Positions 53,357-62,085 of a stretch of DNA of 64,000 nucleotides are shown piece by piece. This stretch comes from Glacieibacterium sp965200405. Its GTDB lineage: Bacteria > Pseudomonadota > Alphaproteobacteria > Sphingomonadales > Sphingomonadaceae. The position numbers were made by a program, and so were the translations under genes. The DNA lies in the NCBI RefSeq assembly GCF_965200405.1, contig NZ_OZ241356.1, positions 1,178,001 to 1,242,000 on the forward strand, in the 5' to 3' direction. Position 1 is the stretch's first letter. Each line of letters begins with the position of its first letter. The notes below the pieces were generated by a model. It did no database searches. It saw nothing but the letters and a program-made list of their open reading frames with translations, and was not told the DNA's origin.

Positions 53357-53923
53357 GTGCTACTGGTGACAGCGAATCTCTGGTTTCTTGCCGCGTCCCT
53401 TTGGCAGGTGGCGGCCGTACCTCCGCCCGTCGCCCAGGAGTCGGCCGACTGCACCCATCCGGTCTACGCGACCGACACGCTGGTCTGTGAGGATCCCGCG
53501 TTGCTTGCGCTCGATCGTCGCCTTGTCGCGGTGCTGGCAAGCGCTCCGGCACAGACGGCGCCAGGCGTTTTCATCGAGGATCAGGGCGCCTGGTTTCGCC
53601 GAAGTCGGCTGTGTGCCTTTCGCGCCGATCACCCGGCGTGCGCCGCGCAGGCGTACCTGGACCGGATCGCGGTCCTTTCCATGCTGACCTCGCCACTGCC
53701 GGTGACGATCGGCTCGTGTCTGCACGGGGAGACCGTCGCGGTCGCAGCCGAAGACCATCTGGTGCTCGTCCTGGCGCGTGGCGGTCAGGCGATGGCGGTC
53801 GCGACACGCGCGGGCGGCGCATGGCAGCCGTTCGTCAGCTACCGGCGGTCCGGTCGGTCGATCACCTTCCGCAACCTTGGAGGAGAGGTGATTGCCCGGT
53901 GCATAGCGATGCGCAAATCATGA
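53357..53923 (+). CDS. LprI-like (DUF1311) exported protein
   Basis: A 188-residue protein with an N-terminal helix that is signal-like (TANLWFLAASLWQVAAVPPP), and a domain with DTLVCEDPALLALDRRLVAVLA, SRLCAF and CAAQAYLDRIAVL: the cysteine spacing of the DUF1311/LprI lysozyme-inhibitor fold. A second half of about 70 residues is of unknown type. GTG start at 53357, no clear ribosome site. Its end overlaps the next gene by four bases (ATGA), so they are coupled. Confidence 0.65.
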   Translation: MLLVTANLWFLAASLWQVAAVPPPVAQESADCTHPVYATDTLVCEDPALLALDRRLVAVLASAPAQTAPGVFIEDQGAWFRRSRLCAFRADHPACAAQAYLDRIAVLSMLTSPLPVTIGSCLHGETVAVAAEDHLVLVLARGGQAMAVATRAGGAWQPFVSYRRSGRSITFRNLGGEVIARCIAMRKS

Positions 53924-54924
53924 TCAGCCGCAACCTCATGCTCGTTGCCGCCGCTCTACTCACCGTCGGAGCGTATTCGTCCCGCGCCGACGCGCAAGGT
54001 GCGGTCGCGAGCTCGCCGACCAAGCTGGCGCGCATGGCCGACAAGCTCAAGCCCGGGCAATGGGTCTGGGCCCCCGAGATCGCGCCGAGCGGCCCGGTCC
54101 TGGTCTACGTCGACCTGTCCCGGCAACGCGCGGCCGTCTACCGCAACGGCGTCCGCATCGGTGTGGCCACGGTATCGTCGGGCAAGCCCGGCCATGCCAC
54201 GCCGACGGGCGTGTTCACGATCCTGCAAAAGGACGCGAACCACCGCTCGAGCATCTACAACAACGCGCCGATGCCTTTCCAGGAGCTACTGACTTGGGAC
54301 GGCGTTGCGCTGCATGCCGGCGGTCTGCCCGGCTATCCGGAAAGCCATGGTTGCGTGCACCTGCCGTACGGCTTCTCGCGGGCGCTGTTCGGGATCACCA
54401 CATTGGGCGCGACGGTCGTCATCGCGGGCGATGCCATCAGCCACGTCCGGACCTCCGACTCCAGCCTGCTGGCGCCGTATGACGCGCTCGGACGACCGGC
54501 ACCGACGGCGCCGCTCGGGCCGCAGCAATATGCCTGGACGCCGGATCGCGCGCCTGCCGGCCCGTTGACCATCATGGTCTCGAAGTCGGAGCAGCGGGTC
54601 GTCGTCCTGCGGGCCGGCGTGGAGATCGGCCGCAGCGTCGCCGAGGTCAACGATGACGACCCCGGCAGCCACGTCATACAACTGGCCGCCAACCCTGATG
54701 GCACGGCCCGCTGGACGTATGTCGGTCTTCCTGGCCACGAGGCTGAGGAGGGCAAGACACTCGACGAGGCGGTGATCAATCGGCTGAAGCTTCCCAGACA
54801 GTTTTACGAACAGGTCAAGGCTGCCCTGCAGCCCGGCACGACCATCCTGATTACCCAGTCGCCGGTCGGTCGCAGCTCCGGCGAGCCATTGACCATCCTC
54901 GATGCTGTGACACCCTCACCGTAA
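53920..54924 (+). CDS. L,D-transpeptidase (YkuD domain)
   Basis: A 334-residue exported enzyme that makes 3-3 crosslinks in peptidoglycan or attaches envelope proteins. Signal peptide 1-25; YkuD domain about 55-170 with the active-site block HAGGLPGYPESHGCVHLP, where Cys145 is the nucleophile and His132/His143 are nearby. A second region (200-330) shows beta-rich sequence (MVSKSEQRVVVLRAGVEIGRS) that resembles half a second YkuD domain without the catalytic cysteine. ATG overlaps the stop of the LprI-like gene. Confidence 0.88.
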   Translation: MISRNLMLVAAALLTVGAYSSRADAQGAVASSPTKLARMADKLKPGQWVWAPEIAPSGPVLVYVDLSRQRAAVYRNGVRIGVATVSSGKPGHATPTGVFTILQKDANHRSSIYNNAPMPFQELLTWDGVALHAGGLPGYPESHGCVHLPYGFSRALFGITTLGATVVIAGDAISHVRTSDSSLLAPYDALGRPAPTAPLGPQQYAWTPDRAPAGPLTIMVSKSEQRVVVLRAGVEIGRSVAEVNDDDPGSHVIQLAANPDGTARWTYVGLPGHEAEEGKTLDEAVINRLKLPRQFYEQVKAALQPGTTILITQSPVGRSSGEPLTILDAVTPSP

Positions 54925-54938
54925 TGCCGTCCGCCTGA

Positions 54939-56381
54939 TCAAGCGGTCGGGAGCCAGGCACCGTGGATGCCGGGCGGAATTCGGTGCGGCAATCGCACGG
55001 TCGCGACCGGAGGGCTGTCGATGACGCGAGCGTCGATGATCTCGAGCGCGGTGCCATTACCGTCGGCCTCGATGACGAAACCGACAAGCCAGCCGTCGTC
55101 CTCACTGGCCTGCGCGCTACGCGGCACGAACACGAACTCACCCGCGGCGCGTCCGGCGCCGAACCGGTGGGCCTGCCGCGTGCCGGTTTCGAGATCGTGC
55201 TTATAGAGCAGGGACTCGTCGTCAGGCGCGGCACCGCCGTTTTCCGGCAAGCCCAGCGCATAGGCGTAGCGATATTCTCGACCGGTCCGGCGTTCGTCGA
55301 TCCTCGGCAACTCCTGCGGCGCATGATCGATCGTGCGCTGCTCGACCGACCGGGCAGCGGGATCGATCGTCCACCGTTCGAAACCGCGCGGCAGCGTATC
55401 CGGTCCCTCGTTCTTGTCGGCGAACATCCGGTCGTAGGCGATGACGTCGAGGATCACGCGGCCATCGGCAAGGTCATAGGCATTGGCAGTGTGAAAGACG
55501 AAGCACGGATCGATGGGTATCCAGACGATATCGTCCGCCACACCCTCGCGCGGCAACAAGCCGATCCGCGCCGGGTGCCCGGGATCCCACGCATAGGGAA
55601 AGCCATGGCCCGACAGGATGGTTCGCATCGACAGGGTCATCGGCAGGTCGAGAATCACCACGAACCGTTCCGTAATCGCGCAATCGTGGATCAGTGGCCC
55701 CTGCGAGACCGGGATCACCACCGATCGCCGCACCCGGCCAGCGATGTCGACAACGTTGTAGCGCACGCGCTTTGGATCGGTCGCCTCGTAGCAGATGGCG
55801 TGGAGCTCGCCGGTCGCGGCGTCACGGCGCGGATGAGCGGTGAACGACCCGGGTAACGTCCCGTCGAAGTCGACGTAGCGCTGTTCTCCAAGCTTGTCGT
55901 CGAACCGAACCGGGGTGCTCCCCGCCTCGACCAGGGCATAGGCGCCGCCGGCGTGGCCCAGGACGCTGGTGTTGACGGTATCGAAGATGTGGCGCGGTCC
56001 TGGTGCTGGTGGAAAACCGCGCTGCTTGGCCACCGTCGACGACCGGATCCAGCGGTTGCGATACCAATGCGCCTGCCCATCGGCGATGCGGATACCGTGC
56101 AACATGCCGTCGCCGGTGAAGAAGTGGTAGGTCCGCGGGTCGGCGGCCACCGGGTTCGGTCCGATCCTGACGTAGCGGCCGTCGAGTTCAGGCGGGATTA
56201 CCCCCTCCACCGCGAGCCCGAGCAACGTCAGTTCCTCGGTCATCGGCTGATGGATGCCGGTCAGCAGCGGGTGTGGTGCATCGCGCGCTGGCAGACGCCA
56301 GCGGTTGAACGACGCTATGCCGGAAATCAGCGGTGAGCTCACGGCACGGACAGCGCCCTCGAACCACCCAGCGACTGTCAT
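54939..56381 (-). CDS. Carotenoid oxygenase family protein
   Basis: Non-heme iron enzyme that cleaves carotenoids or related stilbenes. 480 residues, a seven-bladed propeller, with the four iron-binding histidines at 183 (TAHPRRD), 232 (LIHDC), 297 (VFHTANAY) and 473 (PGIHGAW), plus PPELDGRYVRIGPNP and HFFTGDGMLHGI. Length is standard. Substrate cannot be told. It is convergent with the transpeptidase gene and opposite in sense to the next-door genes only on that side. Confidence 0.9.
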   Translation of the reverse strand: MTVAGWFEGAVRAVSSPLISGIASFNRWRLPARDAPHPLLTGIHQPMTEELTLLGLAVEGVIPPELDGRYVRIGPNPVAADPRTYHFFTGDGMLHGIRIADGQAHWYRNRWIRSSTVAKQRGFPPAPGPRHIFDTVNTSVLGHAGGAYALVEAGSTPVRFDDKLGEQRYVDFDGTLPGSFTAHPRRDAATGELHAICYEATDPKRVRYNVVDIAGRVRRSVVIPVSQGPLIHDCAITERFVVILDLPMTLSMRTILSGHGFPYAWDPGHPARIGLLPREGVADDIVWIPIDPCFVFHTANAYDLADGRVILDVIAYDRMFADKNEGPDTLPRGFERWTIDPAARSVEQRTIDHAPQELPRIDERRTGREYRYAYALGLPENGGAAPDDESLLYKHDLETGTRQAHRFGAGRAAGEFVFVPRSAQASEDDGWLVGFVIEADGNGTALEIIDARVIDSPPVATVRLPHRIPPGIHGAWLPTA

Positions 56382-56530
56382 ATCGATCCCGTCTCACCGC
56401 AAGCTGCCGCCTCACCGAAATCGGTCACGACCACCTGCGCGAAACGCTGTTACGGGTAATCCTGGTACCACGAAAATCGTCCGGTGATCGTGGCCAGTTA
56501 CGCGGATCCAGTATCTTCGCCTTGTGAGCA

Positions 56531-57679
56531 TCAAGCTCGGATCAGTCCCGACATCGGCCGCTCGCCGTTCGCGGGTGCGAACAACTCCCGCCGTACCCGT
56601 GCGGGATCGAGCCCGAGGCTCTCGGCGGTAGCCCCCGCGATCAATGCATCGAGCGACGTCGTCGGACGCAAGTCGCGCGCCTGGTACAGGCTCGCCGGTG
56701 CAAGACCGGGCCAGTCCGCGACGACGCGGCCACCCTCGACGCCGCCGCCGACCAGCATCGCCACCGAACCCGTACCGTGATCGGTTCCGCCGGTGCCGTT
56801 GACCGCGACGGTGCGGCCGAACTCGGTCGCTACCAGCACCGTCGTGGTCGCCCAGGCCGCGCCAAGTCCGTCGCGCATGGCCGCGAGCATCGCGTCGAGC
56901 GACTTGAGCTGGTTGGCGAGGCGGCCCTTCTGGGCATTGTGCGTGTCCCAGCCGAGCGTTTCGAGCATCGCAATCCGCGGCCCGTTGGGCTTGGTCAGGA
57001 AGCTTGCGGTCAGCCGTCCGAGGCTTGCCGGATCCTGTCCTGCGCCGGTCTGGGCGGCGAGGCCCTTGGTTTCCAGCGCGGCCGCCCATGCCGGATGGAG
57101 CTGAGGATCGGCGTCGTAAAGGGCGGTCACTCGCGTCATCAGGTCGTCCGCCGCATCGGGTAGGGCCGACGGGGCGAAAGAGGCGACCTGCACCGATCCA
57201 CGCAGGGCGATCGGCACCGTGGCGGCGATGGCGATTGCCGCGTCGCTCGAGCGCGGCAGCAGGGTAACGAGGCGGTTCAGCCAGCCGTCGCGCACCGCAT
57301 AGGGCTGTGTGCCGCCGGTCTCGAGTACGTTCTGCCCGTCGAAGTGCGAACGATCGCGGTAAGGCGAGGCGACGGCGTGGACGAACAGAGCCTGTCGCCG
57401 GCCGTACATCTTGCCAACCTCGGCCAGCGCGGGATGCAGGGTGAACATCCCGTCGAGCTTGGTGCCCGTCGCCGCGTCGTCGATCAGTTGTCCGCGCAGT
57501 CCGGCGAACGCGGGATCGCCGGTCGGCCGCAGGATGTCGAGCCCGTCGGCCGCGCCGCGCTGGATGATGAAGACGAAACGCCGTTCGGTCGGCACCGTCG
57601 CGAGAGCAAGGCCGGGGGCGACGAACAAGGTGCCGGCACCGAGCGCGGCGGCAGACAGGAACTGGCGGCGCAGGATCAT
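56531..57679 (-). CDS. DUF1501 (sulfatase-like) exported protein
   Basis: A 382-residue protein with a Tat-like signal (RRQFLSAAALGAGTLFV, 4-20) and the alkaline-phosphatase-like DUF1501 fold (VFIIQRGAADGLDILRP, SHFDGQNVLE, GWDTHNAQ, ATEFGRTVAVNGTGGTDHGTG). It starts 4 bases after the DUF1800 stop on the same strand and is transcribed after it. DUF1501/DUF1800 pairs are common together and of unknown function. The 149-base gap 56382-56530 holds a CCACGA/TCGTGG inverted repeat (56468-56493). Confidence 0.85.
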   Translation of the reverse strand: MILRRQFLSAAALGAGTLFVAPGLALATVPTERRFVFIIQRGAADGLDILRPTGDPAFAGLRGQLIDDAATGTKLDGMFTLHPALAEVGKMYGRRQALFVHAVASPYRDRSHFDGQNVLETGGTQPYAVRDGWLNRLVTLLPRSSDAAIAIAATVPIALRGSVQVASFAPSALPDAADDLMTRVTALYDADPQLHPAWAAALETKGLAAQTGAGQDPASLGRLTASFLTKPNGPRIAMLETLGWDTHNAQKGRLANQLKSLDAMLAAMRDGLGAAWATTTVLVATEFGRTVAVNGTGGTDHGTGSVAMLVGGGVEGGRVVADWPGLAPASLYQARDLRPTTSLDALIAGATAESLGLDPARVRRELFAPANGERPMSGLIRA

Positions 57680-57683
57680 CGGA

Positions 57684-59084
57684 TCATCTCCTCAGAAAGT
57701 CGGGAGACACCAGCATCAGCGCGATCGCGCCTGCCGGGCTTTCGGAACGGGCGATCTGGTCCGCGGTCGCGGCTCTCAACGAAGCGGGCATCAGCCTGGG
57801 GGCGAGCATCCTAGCATCGACGCTGCTGGCCAGCGGCGCGGCCAGACGCTGGGCGATCTCGACCCGTCGCAGCAGGGCGTCGGAACCCGCCCAGCTCGCC
57901 GCGACATCGTCCCAGCCCGCCGGCGAGCCCGGCTTCCAGACACGCTGTCCGAGCTGGGTCTGGAGGCCGGCGACCTGGATGCCGCCGATCGCGCGGTGGC
58001 CGACGCCGCGCAGCGACGAGATCGTCCACTCCCACGGGGTCTTGAACTTGACCGGCGTCGCCACCCACGCCTCGGGTGAGGCGACCAGCGTGCGGTAGAC
58101 GGTCGGCAGGTCGCCGCCGCTGCGCGTGAAGCTGTCCGCCAGCCGCGCGATCATCGCCGGGGGTGGCTCGTCGCCGGCGAAGTGCCGGGCAAGCTTGGTC
58201 GCGACGTGCGTCGCGGCAGCAGGCGAATGCGAAAAGTCCATCAGCGCCGCCCGCGCCTGCATCTCGCCGTCCTGAGGATAGCGCCGGCCAAGGATCGTCC
58301 GGATGCCGGGCTCATGTTGTCCCGGCCGGAAGGCGAAGCGATCGGGATCGCCGCTGTCGGCCTTGCCGCCGCCGAGTCCATCGACGGTCCAGCCGGTCAG
58401 TGCCCGAGCGAACTCGGTCACATCGGCCTGAGTGTAGCCCGAGCGGACGCCGAGTGTGTGGAGCTCCATGATCTCGCGCGCCAGATTCTCGTTGAGCCCG
58501 CGCCTGCGGTCGGGATTGCGCATCGCAGCCGGGCTGCCGGGGCCGATCGACTGGATCTGGTTGAGGTAGATCAGCATTGCCGGGTGCTGCTCGACAGCCA
58601 GGACCATGTCCGAGAATTTGCCCAGAACATGCGGGCGGATCGCATCACGCTCGAAAGCGGCGGCGAAGGCCGTGACCTGGGCATTGTCGGCCGAGACGCA
58701 GAAATGGTTTGACCAGAAATGGACGAGGCGTTCGACGAACGGTGCCTCGGTGGCGAGGGCGCTGTCGGCGCGAGCCTGAACCCCGGCCCGGTAGAGCGCC
58801 TGCACGTCCTGCCGGAAATCCTGCCGACCGGCCTTGAGCTCGGCGGTTGCACCGTCCTGCTTCGCCATCTGCCGCCTGGCTCGCTGCGCCTCGCGGTACT
58901 GCTTCACCGCGGCACCGGCATCGTCGAGTGCAGCAAAGCCGGCGGGGCGCGGATCGAACCGGGCGAACTGATCGACCAGCCAGTGTCCGGGATTGCCCGG
59001 GACAGCGTCGTTCGGCCGGGCACCCAGGCCGAAGCGATTCAGCGCGATGGCAGCGGGCGACATCGATACGGACTGGACGGACAC
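57684..59084 (-). CDS. DUF1800 protein
   Basis: A 466-residue protein with no signal peptide visible, recognised by the family sequence AIALNRFGLGARPNDAVPG at the start, HFWSNHFCVSADN, RRRGLNENLAREIMELHTLG and VTEFARALTGWTVDG. A GTG start at 59084 follows GAGGTAAG; ATG 59063 is the alternative. Paired with the DUF1501 gene. Function unknown; the pair is probably periplasmic and acts on some surface polymer or modified protein (speculative). Confidence 0.85.
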   Translation of the reverse strand: MSVQSVSMSPAAIALNRFGLGARPNDAVPGNPGHWLVDQFARFDPRPAGFAALDDAGAAVKQYREAQRARRQMAKQDGATAELKAGRQDFRQDVQALYRAGVQARADSALATEAPFVERLVHFWSNHFCVSADNAQVTAFAAAFERDAIRPHVLGKFSDMVLAVEQHPAMLIYLNQIQSIGPGSPAAMRNPDRRRGLNENLAREIMELHTLGVRSGYTQADVTEFARALTGWTVDGLGGGKADSGDPDRFAFRPGQHEPGIRTILGRRYPQDGEMQARAALMDFSHSPAAATHVATKLARHFAGDEPPPAMIARLADSFTRSGGDLPTVYRTLVASPEAWVATPVKFKTPWEWTISSLRGVGHRAIGGIQVAGLQTQLGQRVWKPGSPAGWDDVAASWAGSDALLRRVEIAQRLAAPLASSVDARMLAPRLMPASLRAATADQIARSESPAGAIALMLVSPDFLRR

Positions 59085-59146
59085 GGTCTTACCTCGGTGA
59101 TCCACGCCTAGTTGAACGACGGCCGTCCGGCTTTCCGTCGCTGCAA

Positions 59147-59593
59147 TTATCGCGCGGCGGGCGGGGCCCGTTCGGCACGCTCCTGCATCGCATCGGCAAG
59201 CTTTGCCCGATCGACCGGCGGAAGCGTCGCGGCATAGGCGACGGCACGCCGTTCGACTGCCGCGCGAACGGCGGCATCGGCAACCCGCGCCCGGTCGAGC
59301 GCGGCATTGACCGCGACCTGGTCGACCTCGGGTCGGCGGAGCAGTCCGGCTGCCTCGGCTTTTGCCGCACGGGCTTCGACGATCGTCGGTCGCATCCCGG
59401 CGCGGGCCTCGCGCAGCGCCATCCGGAACGATCGCCGCTCCGCCTTGGGCAGTTCGGCACCGGCGACTCGCAGCGAGCCGGCGTTGATCATCCGGCTTCC
59501 CGAACGAAGCGACACGATACCGGCGACCAGCGCGCCGGCGAGGAACAGATTGAGGACGACCGAAACAACGAGCGCGATGTGAGACTTGCGCAT
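59147..59593 (-). CDS. Periplasmic heavy-metal sensor-like protein (CnrR/ZraP-like)
   Basis: A 148-residue protein with one N-terminal helix (6-28), then a helical periplasmic domain rich in Arg, Ala, Glu (AERRSFRMALREARAGMRPTIVEARAAKAEAAGLL), resembling Metal_resist/CnrR proteins, which bind Ni, Co or Zn in the periplasm and control an ECF anti-sigma complex. No histidine cluster is present, so metal binding would need Glu/Asp. Third gene, after sigma and anti-sigma. Confidence 0.65.
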   Translation of the reverse strand: MRKSHIALVVSVVLNLFLAGALVAGIVSLRSGSRMINAGSLRVAGAELPKAERRSFRMALREARAGMRPTIVEARAAKAEAAGLLRRPEVDQVAVNAALDRARVADAAVRAAVERRAVAYAATLPPVDRAKLADAMQERAERAPPAAR

Positions 59594-59596
59594 CGA

Positions 59597-59995
59597 TCAG
59601 CGCTCCTGCGGACCGACGTCGCCGAACGACGTGCTGCTGGTCGCGGCGTCGATCGGGGCGACCATTGCGACTGCGGCGGTTCCGGCAGCCGCGCCGGCGA
59701 GGGCCGCCGCGACGCCGACGCCCGACCACCATAGCCGCCACCGGATCGCCAATTTCCGCTTCAGCGCCGGCGCGCCGCCGATCACGGCTTCCCGAAGCGT
59801 ATCGCTCGGCAACGGCACCGCCCAGGTGTCGAGAAGCGCGTCGAGCGCCGATGCCTGGGCGAGGATGCGGGCCGCGTCGGGCTGCGCTGCCATGCGCAGC
59901 GCCGCATCGCGAACATCTTCTGGCCAATGCGCGATCACACCGCCGTACGCATCGGCAAGTTCCTCGAAGCGCGGGATGGTGAGTGGCTCGTTCAT
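59597..59995 (-). CDS. Predicted membrane anti-sigma factor
   Basis: A 132-residue protein: N-terminal cytoplasmic helical part (PRFEELADAYGGVIAHWPEDVRDAAL, 8-33) and one membrane helix (about 91-111, WSGVGVAAALAGAAAGTAAVAMV). No ZAS zinc motif. Its start overlaps the ECF sigma gene stop by 4 bases (ATGA) and it is followed after 3 bases by the sensor gene, which strongly suggests the role of anti-sigma. I infer this from position and topology only. Confidence 0.6.
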   Translation of the reverse strand: MNEPLTIPRFEELADAYGGVIAHWPEDVRDAALRMAAQPDAARILAQASALDALLDTWAVPLPSDTLREAVIGGAPALKRKLAIRWRLWWSGVGVAAALAGAAAGTAAVAMVAPIDAATSSTSFGDVGPQER

Positions 59996-60546
59996 GCGTC
60001 AGCCTCCTGCGACTGGACGAACTGGGTACGCAAGGCACGGCGACCGCGCGCCAGCAATGATTCTAGGGCTTCGACGCTGATCTCCAGTGCCGACGCCGCG
60101 GCTGTCGCCGAACAGTCCTGGTAATGCACCAGCAGGATCGCTTCGCGCTGGCGCTCGGGCAGTGCCGCGATCGCCTTCATCACCGCGCCGCCACGCTCGG
60201 CCTCGATCAGGCCGGCTTCGGCATCCGGGGCTGGATCGATCGCTTCTGGAAGCGAGTCGCTCGCGACCTCGCGTCGTCGGCGCAGACGATCCCGGCACAA
60301 ATTCAGCACGACCGTGTGCAGCCAGGTGTCGAAGCGCGCCCGGCCCGGCTGCCACGCCCCGGCGGTTCGCCAGACCCGGACGAACGCCTCCTGCGCGACG
60401 TCCTCGGCTTCCGACGCGTCGCGGAGCATGCGCGTTGCCAGGCCGAGGACGCGTGGCAGCTTGGCCGAGACGAGCAGCCGCGTCGCAGCCGGTTCGCCAC
60501 GACCGACCCGCTCGATCAGGCGCGTGTCGGGATCCTGATCGCTCAA
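59992..60546 (-). CDS. ECF-type RNA polymerase sigma factor
   Basis: A 184-residue extracytoplasmic-function sigma factor: region 2 (LATRMLRDASEAEDVAQEAFVRVWR, then FDTWLHTVVLNLCRDRLRRR), and region 4 (ALPERQREAILLVHYQDCSATAAASALEISVEALESLLARGRRALR). Start is TTG at 60546, with AGGAACG upstream. First gene of a sigma/anti-sigma/sensor operon; typical targets would be its own promoter and an efflux or envelope-repair set. Confidence 0.9.
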   Translation of the reverse strand: MSDQDPDTRLIERVGRGEPAATRLLVSAKLPRVLGLATRMLRDASEAEDVAQEAFVRVWRTAGAWQPGRARFDTWLHTVVLNLCRDRLRRRREVASDSLPEAIDPAPDAEAGLIEAERGGAVMKAIAALPERQREAILLVHYQDCSATAAASALEISVEALESLLARGRRALRTQFVQSQEADA

Positions 60547-60584
60547 CGGCGCCCGTTCCTATGTCCATCTCGATCGGTCCAGCA

Positions 60585-61016
60585 TCACGGCGCCGATCCG
60601 TCATCTGCGGCACCGGTCCGTTTCGCCCGGGCGGCTACCCGCTCATCCGCGCTGGCGATACCGTCGCCGTTGCCATCGAGCCGCTTGAAGCGACGTTCCA
60701 GCATGGCATCGATCTCGGACTTGTCGAGCGTGCCATCCGCGTTCCGGTCGATTCTCGCGAAGCGTCTTGCCGGGTCGCCCTTGCCGGCCTTGGTGCCGGC
60801 GACAAATTCCGCCTTGCTGATCTTGCCGTCGCCATCGCTATCGTCAGCCAGCAATCGCGCCTCGTTGCGACTGACGAACTTCTGCAGCGTCATGTCGCCA
60901 GCCGCGTTGGCCCGTTGGCCCGACGCCGCTTGACCCGCAGGCTGAGCGCACGCCCCGACAGACGACAGCAACAGTCCGAAGGCAATGATCCGCAGCGCGG
61001 GCAATGTCATCGTCAT
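60585..61016 (-). CDS. EF-hand lipoprotein
   Basis: A 143-residue exported protein with a lipoprotein signal (Cys23 in VGAC) and three EF-hand calcium loops: DSDGDGKISKAE (59-70), DRNADGTLDKSE (90-101) and DGNGDGIASADE (114-125). Calcium-binding periplasmic or outer-membrane protein of unknown role. GAGGTG precedes the ATG. It lies 38 bases upstream of the sigma gene and on the same strand, so may be co-transcribed or be a target. Confidence 0.82.
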   Translation of the reverse strand: MTMTLPALRIIAFGLLLSSVGACAQPAGQAASGQRANAAGDMTLQKFVSRNEARLLADDSDGDGKISKAEFVAGTKAGKGDPARRFARIDRNADGTLDKSEIDAMLERRFKRLDGNGDGIASADERVAARAKRTGAADDGSAP

Positions 61017-61086
61017 CCTGGCACCTCTATCTCACGAGGGTAGCGCCGGCAGGGGCATCGTCTTCGGCCCCCGCCGGCAATTCGGA

Positions 61087-61341
61087 CTAGCGGTAGCGCC
61101 AACCGCCGTGCCAGCGGTCGCGATGCGCCCAATACCGTCGGCCATCCCAATAGCCGCGTCCCGGATAGAAGCCGCCGATCCTCAGCGCCGGCACGACGAC
61201 CACGGGGCGACCGCGATTGGGGCGGCAATAGCCGGCAGGACCCCGGTGACCACCGGCGCCACACCCTTGACGCGCCTCGACAGGCGCAGTCGCCGTGAAC
61301 GCTGCTCCAGCCGCGATCGCGGCCAGCAGGAATAGTCTCAT
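61087..61341 (-). CDS. GCG_CRPN-type small secreted protein
   Basis: An 84-residue protein: signal peptide (1-23), then the conserved GCG_CRPN segment GCGAGGHRGPAGYCRPNRGRP (Cys27 and Cys39 likely disulfide-bonded), and a short Gly/Tyr/Trp-rich tail (YPGRGYWDGRRYWAHRDRW). Family members are small, cysteine-paired secreted proteins whose function is unknown. The frame is in the 70-base gap to the EF-hand gene on the same strand. Confidence 0.75.
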   Translation of the reverse strand: MRLFLLAAIAAGAAFTATAPVEARQGCGAGGHRGPAGYCRPNRGRPVVVVPALRIGGFYPGRGYWDGRRYWAHRDRWHGGWRYR

Positions 61342-61558
61342 GATACTCTCCTCGACTAACGGCCCGACAGCCCCTCTCGGCTGCCAAGTAATCGTTGAAC
61401 GTCGCCCGCCGGCAATTCCGTCGCGAAATGCGAGACAATCTGCTCCCGGCCGGGTTCGATCGGGTGGCGCAGTCGCCTCGATCTGCTAGGCTACTGACCA
61501 GCGGCTATCGTCCCGCGGCGCTGTCCGCTCGCACATAGCCGGGGCAGTCGGGAGCCGA

Positions 61559-61996
61559 ATGATGTCGATCGAGGGTCGATGCCGGTGCGGTGCATGCCGC
61601 TACAAGATCGCCACCGAGACCTTGCCACGGGTCTACGCATGTCACTGCCATATCTGCCAGCGATGGACGGGAAGCGCCTTCAGCCTGCAGGCGCTTGTCG
61701 CGGAGAGCCAGCTTGCGGTCACCGGACCGATCGTAGTCTACGCATTGACGACCGAGGACCGGACTTCGGTTCAGCGGTTTTGCGGCACCTGTCACACGCG
61801 CATCTACAACACGAACACGCGGCGACCGGGCATCGCAGTGGTGCGCGCCGGCACACTCGATCGGTCGGAAGATCTGCAATGCGTCGCACACATTTTCACC
61901 GCATACCGTCAGCGCTGGGTTTCAATCCCTACGGATGTTCCGAGCTGGCCCGAGGCGGCACCGGCTGCGGACTTCGTGCAGGCGGTGATGGCCTGA
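61559..61996 (+). CDS. GFA family protein (Mss4-like zinc protein)
   Basis: A 145-residue cytosolic protein of the glutathione-dependent formaldehyde-activating enzyme family. Zinc motifs: CRCGACRYKI, CHCHICQRWTGSAFS, and CGTCHTRIYN, in the expected order. ATG at 61559 with GGGAG upstream. Catalysis in most family members is unproven. The 217-base gap before it shows no gene. Confidence 0.88.
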   Translation: MMSIEGRCRCGACRYKIATETLPRVYACHCHICQRWTGSAFSLQALVAESQLAVTGPIVVYALTTEDRTSVQRFCGTCHTRIYNTNTRRPGIAVVRAGTLDRSEDLQCVAHIFTAYRQRWVSIPTDVPSWPEAAPAADFVQAVMA

Positions 61997-62085
61997 ACCG
62001 GGTCGGAGTATCTCCCGGTCCAGCCTGAGTTGGCCAAGGATCGAACGTTGATATCAGCGGGTGAGCGGCCGTCAGGCCCGTCCTG

